A stretch of DNA of 64,000 nucleotides, taken from the NCBI GenBank assembly GCA_964385695.1, contig CAYLQA010000009.1, positions 15,323 through 79,322 on the forward strand, given 5' to 3'. This document shows, piece by piece, positions 8,267-17,404 of this stretch. A program made the translations under genes and the position numbers. The notes below the pieces were generated by a model. It saw only the letters and a list, made by a program, of their open reading frames with translations, was not told where the DNA came from and did not search any database. This DNA comes from CAYLQA01 sp964385695 (GTDB lineage: Bacteria; Desulfobacterota; Desulfobulbia; Desulfobulbales; Desulfurivibrionaceae). Position 1 is the first letter of the stretch. Every line of letters starts with the position of its first letter.

Positions 8267-9670
8267 CTATTTCCCAAGACAAAATTCAGCGAAAATCATA
8301 TCAAGCACATCTTCGGTCGTGGTCTCACCGACGATATCCCCCAGGTGATCCAGTGTACTCTGTAGATCGATGGCCAACAAATCCGCAGGCAGGTCGGCCA
8401 GAAGTCCCTCTTCGACCCTTTGGCTTGCCGCCAGCGCCCGCTTGAGTGCCGAAGCATGCCGAACATTGGGCACACAGCCATACCCAGGCTCCAAGAAGCC
8501 TTGTTCTCCGGTCACGGCCTTGAACACGGCTTCTTCCAAGTCTCTGATGCCGGCATGGGTTTTGGCAGATATCGCCACCAACGGCCGCTCTCCGAAAAAG
8601 CCTTCATACTCCTTAGCATCAAGCTGCGGAGCCAAATCCTTTTTATTGAGGACCACAATCGTGGTCTTGTCTGCTACCCCGACATACAGCTGCTTGTCCT
8701 CATCGGTCAGTCCGTGGGCCGCGTCCACCATCATCAAAACCAAATCGGCCTCATCGAGCTTTTGCCGGGTGCGCTGGATGCCGATTTCTTCAACCGCTTC
8801 CTCGGTCTCCCGGATTCCGGCGGTATCGACGATACGCACGGGAATCCCCTTGATATCGAGGTACTCTTCGATGGTATCCCTGGTCGTCCCCGGGACCTCG
8901 GTCACAATGGCCCGATCCTCCTGGAGAAGACTGTTCAGCAGACTGGATTTACCGACATTGGGGCGGCCAACAATCACCACCGAAATACCCTCGCGGTAAA
9001 TCTTGCCCTGGTCAGCACTTTCGATAAGTTCCGCCAAGGGCTCCTGCACCTCGCTCTTGAGTTGCTCGCGCATCGTCTCCGGGTGCATGATTTCAACATC
9101 TTCATCCGGGAAATCGATGGCCACCTCTATAATAGCACGAACCCTCACCAGCGCGTCACGGATTTTTAGAATGCGTGTCGCAAGCCCCCCTTCGAGCTGA
9201 TCAACGGCAAGGCCTGCGCTCTCTTTGGTTTTGGCACTGAGCAATTCCGCTACAGCCTCGGCCTGGGTCAGGTCAATTCTGCCGTTTAAAAAGGCACGCT
9301 TGGTAAATTCTCCGGCTTCGGCCAATCTGGTGCCGGGAGTGGAGAGAATAAGGGAGAGGATTTCCTGAAGGATCAGATAGCTGCCGTGGCAATGGATCTC
9401 GACAACATCTTCACGGGTATACGTATTGGGCGCCTGCATGAGAACGGCAAGCACTTCATCAACAGTCTGCCCGCTGTCCGGGGCAACAATTGTGCCGTAA
9501 TAAAGCTTATGGGAGCTATAGGAAGATCTTGGGTGTTTGGGACGAAAAATGGTTGTGAGGATTGAGGAGGCCAGGTTGCCGCTGATACGGACAATACCAA
9601 TGCCCCCGGCTCCCGGCGGTGTGGCAATTGCGGCAATGGTTGCCTCGTTGTGATCGGGCGTGACCATCAT
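8267..9670 (-). CDS. mnmE: tRNA uridine-5-carboxymethylaminomethyl modification GTPase MnmE
   Basis: 467 residues, the normal MnmE length. The N-terminal folate-binding domain starts IAAIATPPGAGGIGIVRISG; a helical domain surrounds the G domain with GRPNVGKSSLLN, EVPGTTRDT, DTAG and NKKD; the protein ends FAEFCLGK, giving the family C-terminal FC(I/L)GK active-site cysteine. With MnmG it modifies the wobble uridine of tRNAs. The double ATG at 9670/9667 follows GAGGTGAG. It sits downstream of jag and yidC, its conserved neighbourhood. Confidence 0.97.
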   Translation of the reverse strand: MMVTPDHNEATIAAIATPPGAGGIGIVRISGNLASSILTTIFRPKHPRSSYSSHKLYYGTIVAPDSGQTVDEVLAVLMQAPNTYTREDVVEIHCHGSYLILQEILSLILSTPGTRLAEAGEFTKRAFLNGRIDLTQAEAVAELLSAKTKESAGLAVDQLEGGLATRILKIRDALVRVRAIIEVAIDFPDEDVEIMHPETMREQLKSEVQEPLAELIESADQGKIYREGISVVIVGRPNVGKSSLLNSLLQEDRAIVTEVPGTTRDTIEEYLDIKGIPVRIVDTAGIRETEEAVEEIGIQRTRQKLDEADLVLMMVDAAHGLTDEDKQLYVGVADKTTIVVLNKKDLAPQLDAKEYEGFFGERPLVAISAKTHAGIRDLEEAVFKAVTGEQGFLEPGYGCVPNVRHASALKRALAASQRVEEGLLADLPADLLAIDLQSTLDHLGDIVGETTTEDVLDMIFAEFCLGK

Positions 9671-9738
9671 CTCACCTCGGGCAGCGCCTCCTCCAGGATG
9701 AAGGAGCGCGCCTTAGATTATTTTTGGCAACAAGCAGC

Positions 9739-10542
9739 TTAGCGGTTGGAGCGGCCGGAATTGCCTCTTCGCCTGCGGCCGCCGGAACGCTTTCTCCCCT
9801 TATTGGGAAGATAAATGAGTACCTTTTTAAACAGACCGTCTCCCACACTGCGGCTGCGGATCTCAGTATCATCCTGCAGGGCCATGTGCACAATCCGACG
9901 CTCGGCAGGATTGATGGCTGGAATGGTTCTGGTCTTGCTGCTGTCCTTTACCTCTTGGGCCAGGCGCAAGGCACGCTCCTGCAACTCCTCCACCCGGTTA
10001 GCGCGGAAATCTCCGGCATCTAAGGCGAGAAGAATTTTCTGCGGAAACTTTCTGGTTACCATCTTTCTGAGCAGATACTGCAGACTGTCCAAGGTCTGGC
10101 CTTCGGTGCCGATAATGACCTCATTATAATCACCATCAATATGGGCATGCACCTTGTTGTTTTCATCCTGCTTCATGGTCACGGTGGACGGACAGTTCAT
10201 CAGGGTCAGAATCTGGTCCAAGTCATCTTTGATCTGCTCCATCTCTTCGGCAGAAACAGGATCGCCCACGACTTCACGTTTGGATTCACGCGGGGCAGAG
10301 GCAGACTTTTTCTCGGCCTTGGCTGCCCGTTTCTTTGGGGCGCCTTCTTCCGCAACGGCAGCGGCATCTTTTTTCAGAGAAACCCGAACAACCGCCTTTT
10401 TGCGACCAAAACCAAAAATTCCGGAAGAACCGGTTGAGGCTATCTCAATATCCAACTGGTCCTGCTCGACATTCAGCCCAACACAGGCATTGCTGATAGC
10501 CTCCTCAACATCTTTCCCCTTATATTCCATCTTAGCTGACAT
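9739..10542 (-). CDS. jag: Jag/KhpB single-stranded RNA-binding protein
   Basis: 267 residues: an N-terminal Jag domain (MEYKGKDVEEAISNACVGLN), a KGFGxxKK-like element (GIFGFGRKKAVVRV), a charged Ala/Lys/Glu linker (about 75-110), a KH-like domain with IIGTEGQTLDSLQYLLRKMV, then R3H (INPAERRIVHMALQDD), ending in an Arg/Gly-rich tail. The family binds RNA and, in Gram-positives, pairs with KhpA to affect division and cell length. Its place directly after yidC is conserved across bacteria. Confidence 0.93.
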   Translation of the reverse strand: MSAKMEYKGKDVEEAISNACVGLNVEQDQLDIEIASTGSSGIFGFGRKKAVVRVSLKKDAAAVAEEGAPKKRAAKAEKKSASAPRESKREVVGDPVSAEEMEQIKDDLDQILTLMNCPSTVTMKQDENNKVHAHIDGDYNEVIIGTEGQTLDSLQYLLRKMVTRKFPQKILLALDAGDFRANRVEELQERALRLAQEVKDSSKTRTIPAINPAERRIVHMALQDDTEIRSRSVGDGLFKKVLIYLPNKGRKRSGGRRRRGNSGRSNR

Positions 10543-10572
10543 AGTGTGTCCTTGAGAGTTAGGTAATGCGCA

Positions 10573-12237
10573 TCAAGCGAGGCGCGTTGAGTCAACCTGC
10601 CGGTTGATAAAGTACTGCTGGCCAATGGAAAGCAGATTATTGATGAACCAGTACAGTACGAGCCCTGAGGCAAAGTTAAGAAACATAAAGGTAAATACCA
10701 ACGGCAGAAACATCATGATTTTTTGCTGGGTAGGATCCCCTGTGGAAGGGGTCATCTTTTGCTGTAGGAACATGCTCGCACCCATGAGTATGGTAAGGAC
10801 GGGAAGCCCACCAAGCATAGGGATATCAAAACCGATAAAGAGCCGATCCGGTGCCGAAAGATCGGTGATCCACAGCATAAACGGGGCATGCCTGAGCTCA
10901 ATGGTCTGCAGCAGCACCTTATAGAGGGCAAAAAAGACAGGGATCTGGATGACCATGGGCAGACAACCGCCCAACGGGTTGACCTTATAGGTCTGGTAGA
11001 GCTTGATCATCTCCTGCTGCTGGCGAGCCTTATCGTCTTTATACTTCTCCCTGAGCTTGGCCATTTTGGGCTGCAACTTTTGCAGGGTCTTCATAGACTT
11101 CATACCCTTCTGGGTAATGGGCCAGAAGATGAGCTTGATCAACACGGTAACCAAAATAATGGCCACCCCATAATTGCCGATATATTTATGAAAGAAGTTC
11201 AGCAGGTAAAGGGTGGGCTTGGCCATGATATCAAACCAGCCGAAGTTGACGATCTTCTCAAGGTTGTGGCCGGTCTCTTTGAGGGTGGCAAGCTTCTTGG
11301 GGCCGTAATAAACCTGGTAGGTGTACTGCTGGCTTGCGCCTGCGGCGATGGTGTCGGCGGTGCCAGCCACCACGGTGTTCACAGTGTTTTCTCCGGCCAC
11401 ACTGAAAAAGGCGGTGCTTGGCTTGCCGGGCTGGGGAACCACACCGCCCATGAAGTAGGAGTCCTCATAGGCGACCCAACCGATATTGCCGGTAAAGGTT
11501 TTGTGACCCTCATCCTTGATGTCATCGACCTTGACCTCTTCTAAAATACCATCCTGCAAAAGGGCCGGACCGGTGAAGACCCAGGTGTTATTGTTTGTAG
11601 AGGCGGAGAAGGGCTTGTTGGCCATAGTGAGGTAAGGAGCACCCTTGAGGGCCTGACCACTGGCGTTATGCACATCCACGGTCATGGTGATGAGGTATTT
11701 GGCGTCATCAAAACTGAAGTGCTTCACGATCTCAACGCCGGAATGGAGTTTGGCCTTCATGCTCAATGCACCATTACCGCCCGTAGTCCGTACGCTTTCC
11801 TTGTCTGCAACATAGGTGGCCATACCAGCTTTGCTGGGCTCAACACCCCAGGAAAAGAACAGGGGTAACCCCTCGTTTGTATCGGTAAGGACCAATTCCT
11901 TTGCTGCGGAGTCCGCTTCCAGAGTCTCTTTAAAATCGTTGAGCTGAAAGCTTTTGAGTACACCGCCCGCCTCTGAGAAAACCGCGTTGTAGAGGCTGGT
12001 AGTAACGGCAATATTACGGCCCTGGGGCACGGCAGCCGGGGCAGGTTGCCCGGCCATAATCTGCGCGGCATCCACGGCATCATCTGCACTCTGGCCGGTG
12101 ACCTTGGCCGGCTCAGCAGCGGACTGCTCGGTGGCAACCTCCTGGGGCGGAGGTGGTGGCGGGGCAAAAAAGTACTGATAACCAAGCAGAATCGCCATGG
12201 ACAACACTATGGCCAGAATAACTCTTTGGGTTTCCAT
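10573..12237 (-). CDS. yidC: Membrane protein insertase YidC
   Basis: 554 residues, a Gram-negative-type YidC. It has an N-terminal anchor helix (RVILAIVLSMAILLGYQYFF), a Pro-rich linker, a large periplasmic beta-domain (about 65-340), then five core membrane helices. These include NYGVAIILVTVLIKLIFWPI and the cytoplasmic hairpin MKTLQKLQPKMAKLREKYKD. The conserved Arg of the hydrophilic groove lies in the LIKLIFWPITQKGMKSMK surroundings. It inserts and folds inner-membrane proteins with or without SecYEG, likely including the F0 and Dsr membrane subunits encoded in this window. Confidence 0.97.
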   Translation of the reverse strand: METQRVILAIVLSMAILLGYQYFFAPPPPPPQEVATEQSAAEPAKVTGQSADDAVDAAQIMAGQPAPAAVPQGRNIAVTTSLYNAVFSEAGGVLKSFQLNDFKETLEADSAAKELVLTDTNEGLPLFFSWGVEPSKAGMATYVADKESVRTTGGNGALSMKAKLHSGVEIVKHFSFDDAKYLITMTVDVHNASGQALKGAPYLTMANKPFSASTNNNTWVFTGPALLQDGILEEVKVDDIKDEGHKTFTGNIGWVAYEDSYFMGGVVPQPGKPSTAFFSVAGENTVNTVVAGTADTIAAGASQQYTYQVYYGPKKLATLKETGHNLEKIVNFGWFDIMAKPTLYLLNFFHKYIGNYGVAIILVTVLIKLIFWPITQKGMKSMKTLQKLQPKMAKLREKYKDDKARQQQEMIKLYQTYKVNPLGGCLPMVIQIPVFFALYKVLLQTIELRHAPFMLWITDLSAPDRLFIGFDIPMLGGLPVLTILMGASMFLQQKMTPSTGDPTQQKIMMFLPLVFTFMFLNFASGLVLYWFINNLLSIGQQYFINRQVDSTRLA

Positions 12238-12257
12238 TCCTAAAATCCTTGTCAGGC

Positions 12258-12518
12258 TCAGGTTGCTTTATGCTTCAGCTTATCTGCGACCCTGGTGTCC
12301 ACAGTGGAGCTTTGCACAGGATCATACCCTCCGGGATGCAGAGGATGACAGCGGAGCAGGCGGCGGAGAGACATATACCCCCCACGCACGGCTCCATGCA
12401 GGCTGATAGCCTCAATGGCATATTGGGAACAGGTCGGTAAAAACCTACAGGTCGGCGGAAATAAAGGAGAGAGGATGAGTTGATACCCTTTAACAAGGGC
12501 TATGAAGAGATGCTTCAC
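12258..12518 (-). CDS. yidD: Membrane protein insertion efficiency factor YidD
   Basis: About 86 residues from GTG 12518, the usual family start (VKHLFIALVKGYQ) with AGGTGG just upstream; a TTG at 12551 would add 11 residues. It contains the family signature ISP..PPTCRFLPTCSQYA..A, HG..RG and R..RCHPLHPGGYDPV, with three conserved cysteines. It is a small amphipathic membrane-associated factor assisting YidC and lies directly upstream of yidC, as usual. Confidence 0.95.
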   Translation of the reverse strand: MKHLFIALVKGYQLILSPLFPPTCRFLPTCSQYAIEAISLHGAVRGGYMSLRRLLRCHPLHPGGYDPVQSSTVDTRVADKLKHKAT

Positions 12519-12640
12519 CGCACCACCTATTAACGGAAATTCCGCAGGCAATTCACATTCAGGCGAGTCGAAGCGGTAACACTATGATAAAGGTCGTTTC
12601 CCGGCGGAAGAGCAGCGCTATGACTGCGGCCAGACTGTCT

Positions 12641-12973
12641 TTATTTTCCAAGCAGCTTACGAATCGCCTGCTCTACCTCCTGCGGTGAATCCAGACGAAA
12701 ACCAGGACGCACGGCAAAAACCACATCGGAGGATGGAGCAATGATTGTTTGGTTCCTGCGAAAAAACTCCCGGATGATCCTTTTAATCCTATTGCGCCGA
12801 ACTGCCAGCTTTGCGCCATGAACGCTGATGCCAAGTCTGCTAAACTCTCCGTTATTGGGCAAACATATCAGGCTAAAATCCTGCCCGCGCAGACGTTTTC
12901 CCTGGCGGTAGACTCTTTGAAACTGCCAGGTTTTGGTGAGTAAACGAGACTTTGGCAAACTACAAGGCTTCAT
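12641..12973 (-). CDS. rnpA: Ribonuclease P protein component
   Basis: 110 residues. Starts MKPCSLPKSRLLTKTWQF and has the RNR signature (KLAVRRNRIKRIIREFFR) that contacts the RNase P RNA, plus the central-cleft aromatics near FQRVYRQGKR. It is the protein cofactor for 5' tRNA maturation. It lies between rpmH and yidD, the universal arrangement. The RNA subunit is not in the window. Confidence 0.96.
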   Translation of the reverse strand: MKPCSLPKSRLLTKTWQFQRVYRQGKRLRGQDFSLICLPNNGEFSRLGISVHGAKLAVRRNRIKRIIREFFRRNQTIIAPSSDVVFAVRPGFRLDSPQEVEQAIRKLLGK

Positions 12974-13014
12974 GCCTTTTCACATGCGGCGTTCGACCGA
13001 CTCCCAGGCCGAAA

Positions 13015-13152
13015 TTAAACAGCTATACGTTTACGACCTTTTGCGCGGCGGCGATTGATCAGTGCACGGCCGGCTTTGGTACGCATTCTGGTCCGGAACC
13101 CGTGGGTCCGGTGCCTCTTCAAGTTACTCGGTTGAAAGGTTCTCTTGCTCAT
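13015..13152 (-). CDS. rpmH: 50S ribosomal protein L34
   Basis: 45 residues starting MSKRTFQPSNLKRHRTHGFR and continuing with RMRTKAGRALINRRRAKGRK, the complete L34 family pattern. It is the first gene of the rpmH-rnpA-yidD-yidC-jag-mnmE series, 41 bases from rnpA. No dnaA gene or obvious DnaA boxes flank it here. Confidence 0.98.
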   Translation of the reverse strand: MSKRTFQPSNLKRHRTHGFRTRMRTKAGRALINRRRAKGRKRIAV

Positions 13153-13374
13153 GGTCGCTTCCTTTTACACTCTGTTTTGGACGCCACTTCATTACGTCCT
13201 TTTCTCCACACTATTGAAATCCGGGCAACTGCAGCGTGTCTCTGCGTGAAGCCTCTTTGTCTTCCCGGAATAACTTGCCTCACTCACGTAAGGTAAACGC
13301 TTTTACGTAAAGCGCGCTATCTTACCCAGCTGTCCGCCACATGTCAAACATTTTCCATGGGGTAGACCCAGACT
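13153..13374. other. Intergenic region between hemA and rpmH
   Basis: Presumed promoter region of the rpmH operon. It holds a repeated CGTAA element (ACGTAAGGTAAACG and TTACGTAAAGCG, about 13284-13313). No gene or DnaA-box cluster seen. Confidence 0.3.
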
Positions 13375-14664
13375 TTATCCGTCCCCTTTATCTTCATCCA
13401 GGCCGAACATCCGGCGGACCACGGCGACGTTGGCCTCTTTCTTCTCCGGGTGCTTGTTGCCAGCCTTCAGGTAGATCATGGGCTCGTGCAATAATTTATT
13501 GACGATGGCATTGGCCAGCATTTCCACCGAACGTTGTTCTTTGCTGGAAAGATTCTTCAAATTTTTCAGGGTCTTTTCCAACTCGCCGGCCCGAATTGCA
13601 TCCGCCTTTTGCCTGAGGGCGGCGATGGTGGGAGCCACTTCCATCCCCTCCAGCCAGTGGCCGAACTTGAGCGCCTCCTCGACAACGATTCTCTCCGCCC
13701 GAGAGGCCTCTTTATCCCGCTCCGCCTTATTGACCTCCACCACACTTTTGAGATCATCAATATCATAGAGATAAATATTGTCGAGATCGTTTATTTTGGG
13801 ATCAAGGTCCCGGGGTACGGCAATATCAATCAAAAAGAGCGGCCGGTTTCGACGCTGACGCATGACCGGTTTCACGTCATCCTTGGTCAAAATAAGGTCT
13901 GTGGCCCCGGTGGAACTGATGATGATATCCACCTCGGTCAGCTGCTCGTTAAGTTCAGTCAAACCCACGGCCGTGCCGTTAAAGCGCCGGGCCAGGTTTG
14001 CGGCCCGCTCCAGGGTACGGTTGGCCACAACCACCTCAGCAACCCCTTGGGCGATCAGGTGCTCGGCAGCCAGTTCCGCCATCTCCCCGGCTCCGACAAG
14101 AAGTACGCTTTTGCCCGTCAGGGCTCCAAAAATCTTTTTTGCCAACTGCACCGCAGCATAGCTGATGGAAACCGCGCTGCCACCGATATTGGTCTCGGTG
14201 CGTATACGCTTGGCCACGGAAAACGACTTATGCAGCAAGCGATTGAGCACCACACCGGTGGTTTTATTCTCCATCGCTTCTTTATAGGCCTGCTTGAGCT
14301 GGCCCAGGATCTGCGGCTCACCGACAATCATGGAATCCAGGCTGGCGGCAACCTTGAAGAGATGGTCCACCGCGTCAGCGCCCTGGTGATGGTAGCTATA
14401 TTTTTGCGTTTCCGCATCGGAAAGATCTGTATTGGAAAAAAGAAAACCCCGCACCGCTTTTGCAGCACTCTCCGGATCTTGGGCGATAAAAATCACCTCC
14501 ACCCGGTTACAGGTGGAGAGGAAACAACACTCCTTGCAGCCATCAATTTGCATCAGGGTGGCCAGCGGAACACCACAGTCATCGGAAAAGGCAAGCTTTT
14601 CCCGAACTTCAACCGGCGCGGTCTTATGGTTAACGCCTATGATGACGATATTTTCAGCCCGCAT
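13375..14664 (-). CDS. hemA: Glutamyl-tRNA reductase
   Basis: About 429 residues from ATG 14664, spaced correctly from GGAGGT; a GTG 12 bases upstream overlaps that site and is less likely. It has IIGVNHKTAPVEVREKL, the catalytic cysteine in FLSTCNRVEV, EPQILGQLK, the NADPH fold VLLVGAGEMAELAAEHL and the C-terminal dimerisation helix. First step of C5 tetrapyrrole synthesis: Glu-tRNA to glutamate-1-semialdehyde, which HemL (26095-27387) converts to 5-aminolevulinate. Last gene of an operon with ccsA and sirC; its start overlaps ccsA by 11 bases. Confidence 0.97.
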   Translation of the reverse strand: MRAENIVIIGVNHKTAPVEVREKLAFSDDCGVPLATLMQIDGCKECCFLSTCNRVEVIFIAQDPESAAKAVRGFLFSNTDLSDAETQKYSYHHQGADAVDHLFKVAASLDSMIVGEPQILGQLKQAYKEAMENKTTGVVLNRLLHKSFSVAKRIRTETNIGGSAVSISYAAVQLAKKIFGALTGKSVLLVGAGEMAELAAEHLIAQGVAEVVVANRTLERAANLARRFNGTAVGLTELNEQLTEVDIIISSTGATDLILTKDDVKPVMRQRRNRPLFLIDIAVPRDLDPKINDLDNIYLYDIDDLKSVVEVNKAERDKEASRAERIVVEEALKFGHWLEGMEVAPTIAALRQKADAIRAGELEKTLKNLKNLSSKEQRSVEMLANAIVNKLLHEPMIYLKAGNKHPEKKEANVAVVRRMFGLDEDKGDG

Positions 14665-15469
14665 AGGAGTGCACACCTCCGAGCAGAAAATTGACGCCCC
14701 ACAGGGTAAAAAGAACGGCAGAGAAACCGACTATCGCCATAATAGCCGCCCGTCTGCGACGCCAGCCCACGGTCAGCCGCTGATGCAGGATAGCGGCATA
14801 GATAAACCACGTAATCAGCGACCAGGTCTCCTTGGGGTCCCACTGCCAGTAAGCCCCCCAGGCCTGTTTGGCCCAGACCGAACCGGTGATAATTCCCAAG
14901 GTAAGCAGAGGAAAACCCACGGCCAGACAGTGTTGATTCAGGTTATCAAGGGCCTCAAGGGAGGGCAGCCTGTTATAAAAGAGACCGAACCGCTTCTTTT
15001 TAATCTCCCGCTCCTGCAGGAGATACATAATCCCGCCACAGAAGGCCAGGGCCATAAAACCGTTGGCCATCAGCGCGATACTGGCATGTACCGGCAACCA
15101 CAGGCTTTGCAACGCCGGGGGCAACTCAATAATTCGCTGGGAGGAAAAGGCAGCGACCAGCATCAGGATAGCAATCACCGGAGTGACGAAGGTACCGAAG
15201 TTCTTGACCCGATACCGCCATCGGAATGAGAGAAAACCCCAGGTCACGGCCCAGGCAAAAAAGGAAACCGCCTCATGATTGCTGGCCAGCGGGGTGTGCC
15301 CGGCAACAAAATAGCGCACAACCAGGTAGCCGGTATGCAGCAGGCCGCCCCCCAACAGAATCATCCGGGCAATACTGCGAACCTGCTTCTTCTGGGTAAT
15401 GAAGAAGACCACATATGCTGCCGTGGAAAAGATATAAACAAAAAGGGTGAGCTGGAAAAGCAAGGTCAT
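14654..15469 (-). CDS. Cytochrome c assembly protein (CcsA/HemX family)
   Basis: 271 residues with about eight membrane helices and the tryptophan-rich haem-handling motif WGAYWQWDPKETWSL near residue 190. His residues likely to ligate haem occur at LLHTGYLVVRYF, ASNHEA and LPVHASIALM. Members of this family either present haem for cytochrome c maturation (CcsA/ResC) or stabilise HemA (HemX). The position directly before hemA fits HemX as well as CcsA; the sequence alone does not decide. Confidence 0.9.
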   Translation of the reverse strand: MTLLFQLTLFVYIFSTAAYVVFFITQKKQVRSIARMILLGGGLLHTGYLVVRYFVAGHTPLASNHEAVSFFAWAVTWGFLSFRWRYRVKNFGTFVTPVIAILMLVAAFSSQRIIELPPALQSLWLPVHASIALMANGFMALAFCGGIMYLLQEREIKKKRFGLFYNRLPSLEALDNLNQHCLAVGFPLLTLGIITGSVWAKQAWGAYWQWDPKETWSLITWFIYAAILHQRLTVGWRRRRAAIMAIVGFSAVLFTLWGVNFLLGGVHSYAG

Positions 15470-15491
15470 GGCAAAAGCCTCCTCTTACACT

Positions 15492-16172
15492 TTACACCTG
15501 CTGCTGATACTCTTCTTGGGCGGTGCGAATGACATCCTCGGGCACCTCGCCCAGCACATCATTAATATGGGCCTTTACCTTGTCCCACTCCCCGGCCTTG
15601 ATCCACTCAGCCATCTCGAGCTTGGCCAGAGAACCGAACACATCCTTATTCTCCGTGTGGCTCAAGCCCCGGGCCAGGACAAACTCCCGCAGGTTGCCGA
15701 GGATATTCACCAACACGCTAAACTCCGCCCCGAACTGCCGGTCAAAATCCTGTCTGAGCTTGCTTGCCAGGGCCGGACTTTTACCGGCCGTGGAGATGGA
15801 GATAGCCAGGTCGCCCTGGCGGGTGGTAGCGGGAAGGATAAAATTGCACCATTTGGGAACATCTGCGACATTGAGAAGGATGTTGTCCGCCTCGGCCTCT
15901 TCAAAGACAGCGCCCTGAACAATGGGGTCATCGGTGGCGGCAATCACCAAAAAGGCCCCGGACAAGTCCCCGTTTTCATAGGCCTTTCTCCGCACCTCAA
16001 GAACATCTTCCTGGGCAAGCCTCTCTAGTTCGGGCGTCAATTCCGGGCTGATGACCAAGACTTTGGCGCCATGGGCGAGCAGCCCCTTCACCTTGCGTTC
16101 GGCAACATGCCCTCCGCCAATCACCACACAATGGCGCCCGCTAATCTGTAAACATATGGAAAAATATTGCAT
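15492..16172 (-). CDS. Precorrin-2 dehydrogenase / sirohydrochlorin ferrochelatase
   Basis: 226 residues. N-terminal NAD-binding fold (VVIGGGHVAERKVKGLLAHG), then VVISPELTPELERL, AATDD..VQ, NVADVPKWCNFILPA and a helical dimer domain with AISISTAGKSPALASKLRQ, matching Met8/SirC/CysG-N. It lacks the CysG methyltransferase domain. It makes siroheme, the prosthetic group of dissimilatory sulfite reductase, so in this organism it supports the Dsr pathway directly. It lies between the MBL gene (one base away) and ccsA. Confidence 0.93.
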   Translation of the reverse strand: MQYFSICLQISGRHCVVIGGGHVAERKVKGLLAHGAKVLVISPELTPELERLAQEDVLEVRRKAYENGDLSGAFLVIAATDDPIVQGAVFEEAEADNILLNVADVPKWCNFILPATTRQGDLAISISTAGKSPALASKLRQDFDRQFGAEFSVLVNILGNLREFVLARGLSHTENKDVFGSLAKLEMAEWIKAGEWDKVKAHINDVLGEVPEDVIRTAQEEYQQQV

Positions 16173-16173
16173 C

Positions 16174-16806
16174 TTATCGCTTTGTTAAAATCTCCACCCG
16201 GACCTTGCCTCGCAATCCATCGCTAAAGCGCTTGGCGTCAGCTGTATCGCCGACAATGGCATCAAAATGCATGGGCACGGCCACCTGGGGGTTGATATCA
16301 AGTGCCGCCTGCACTGCCTCTTCGGCGGTCATAACATAGGTGCCGGAAACGGGCAGCAGGGCGATATCGGCCTCAAATTCCTTCATCTCAGGAATATAGT
16401 CCGTATCCCCGGCGTGATAAATCCGTACACCATCAACCGTTACGATAAAGCCGAGCCAACGATTGGCCTGGGGGTGAAAATCCTTATTGGTATTGTAAGA
16501 GGCAACCGCTTCAACAGTGAGCCCGGCCACCTCACATCTCTCACCGGGCTGCATGACCTGTACCGTACCGCGCAACTTTGCCGCAGACTGTGGCTCGGTC
16601 ACGAAAATGGTTTCCTGCTTACTGATTTTTGCAATGTCCTCTGGGGAGCAATGATCGAAGTGTTCATGACTGATAAAAATCACGTCCGCCTCGGGCAGGC
16701 TCCCTTCAAGTTGAAACGGGTCAAAATAGATGTTTTTTCCTTGCCATGTCAGCAAAAAACCATCATGCCCCAGCCACTGTAAACTCTTAAAGATATCCTC
16801 AAGCAT
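16174..16806 (-). CDS. MBL-fold metal-dependent hydrolase (UPF0173-like)
   Basis: 210 residues with the metallo-beta-lactamase metal motif FISHEHFDHCSPED, a later YHAGDTDY metal aspartate and a C-terminal VPMHFDAI. The N-terminus WLGHDGFLLTWQGKNIYFDP resembles the UlaG/UPF0173 branch. Substrate unknown. First gene of the haem/siroheme operon, with a good GGGGGAG site before ATG 16806, so it is cotranscribed with sirC. Confidence 0.85.
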   Translation of the reverse strand: MLEDIFKSLQWLGHDGFLLTWQGKNIYFDPFQLEGSLPEADVIFISHEHFDHCSPEDIAKISKQETIFVTEPQSAAKLRGTVQVMQPGERCEVAGLTVEAVASYNTNKDFHPQANRWLGFIVTVDGVRIYHAGDTDYIPEMKEFEADIALLPVSGTYVMTAEEAVQAALDINPQVAVPMHFDAIVGDTADAKRFSDGLRGKVRVEILTKR

Positions 16807-16914
16807 GACATTCTCCCCCTTTGTTTGAGACTATCACCCCAATGTCTGTCACATTTGACCAGCCCCATTACCCTTGTCAGACAACAGTAAGGACCATTTT
16901 GTTCTATAATCAAT

Positions 16915-16941
16915 TTGACACTTTTGGCAATCTATTATACT
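16915..16941 (+). promoter_or_regulatory. Probable sigma-70 promoter of yjbQ
   Basis: TTGACA at 16915-16920 and TATACT at 16936-16941. The spacer is only 15 bases, shorter than ideal, so the call is moderate. It lies about 65 bases upstream of the yjbQ start. Confidence 0.4.
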
Positions 16942-17006
16942 GGTAACCGCATAATTTCCTTATAATTCCTTCCACATAGCCACTTCGGAACCAGGGGAGA
17001 AAAAAC

Positions 17007-17402
17007 ATGAGCAAAGGAACTTTTTCAGTCTCAACCACAAAAACAATGGAGCTGGTGGATATTACACCCCAGGTTGCCAAAGCCGTTGCCGAAAGCGGCG
17101 TGGAGGAGGGAATCTGCTACCTGTTCAACCCGCATACCACAGCAGGCCTGACCATCAATGAAGGGGCGGACCCTACAGTACGCACGGACATCATTGCCGC
17201 TCTCAAGAAAATCGTCCCCTTTGACATTGCATACCAACATATGGAGGGAAACTCCCCGGCCCATGTATTATCCACCCTGACAGGCAGCTCCATACTGGTC
17301 TTTGTGGAAGACGGAAAACTGCGCCTGGGAACCTGGCAAAAAATCTATTTTTGTGAATATGATGGGGCCCGCACCAGAAAGGTGCACTGGAAAATCAGGT
17401 AG
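17007..17402 (+). CDS. yjbQ: YjbQ family protein (UPF0047)
   Basis: 131 residues covering the whole single-domain family: FNPHTTAGLTINEGAD in the first half, HMEGNSPAHVLSTLTGSSI in the middle and LRLGTWQKIYFCEYDGAR near the end. The conserved His and Glu residues form a putative active site. Members show weak thiamine-phosphate synthase activity in E. coli, but the physiological reaction is unsettled. A strong site, AGGGGAG, precedes the ATG. It converges with the PilZ gene, leaving two bases between stops. Confidence 0.93.
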   Translation: MSKGTFSVSTTKTMELVDITPQVAKAVAESGVEEGICYLFNPHTTAGLTINEGADPTVRTDIIAALKKIVPFDIAYQHMEGNSPAHVLSTLTGSSILVFVEDGKLRLGTWQKIYFCEYDGARTRKVHWKIR

Positions 17403-17404
17403 CC

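Noticed and set aside
13015..13374. Replication origin near rpmH
   Set aside because: No dnaA gene and no TTATNCACA boxes seen.
13534..14694. Plus-strand open frame of 386 codons
   Set aside because: Antisense of hemA with no domain pattern.
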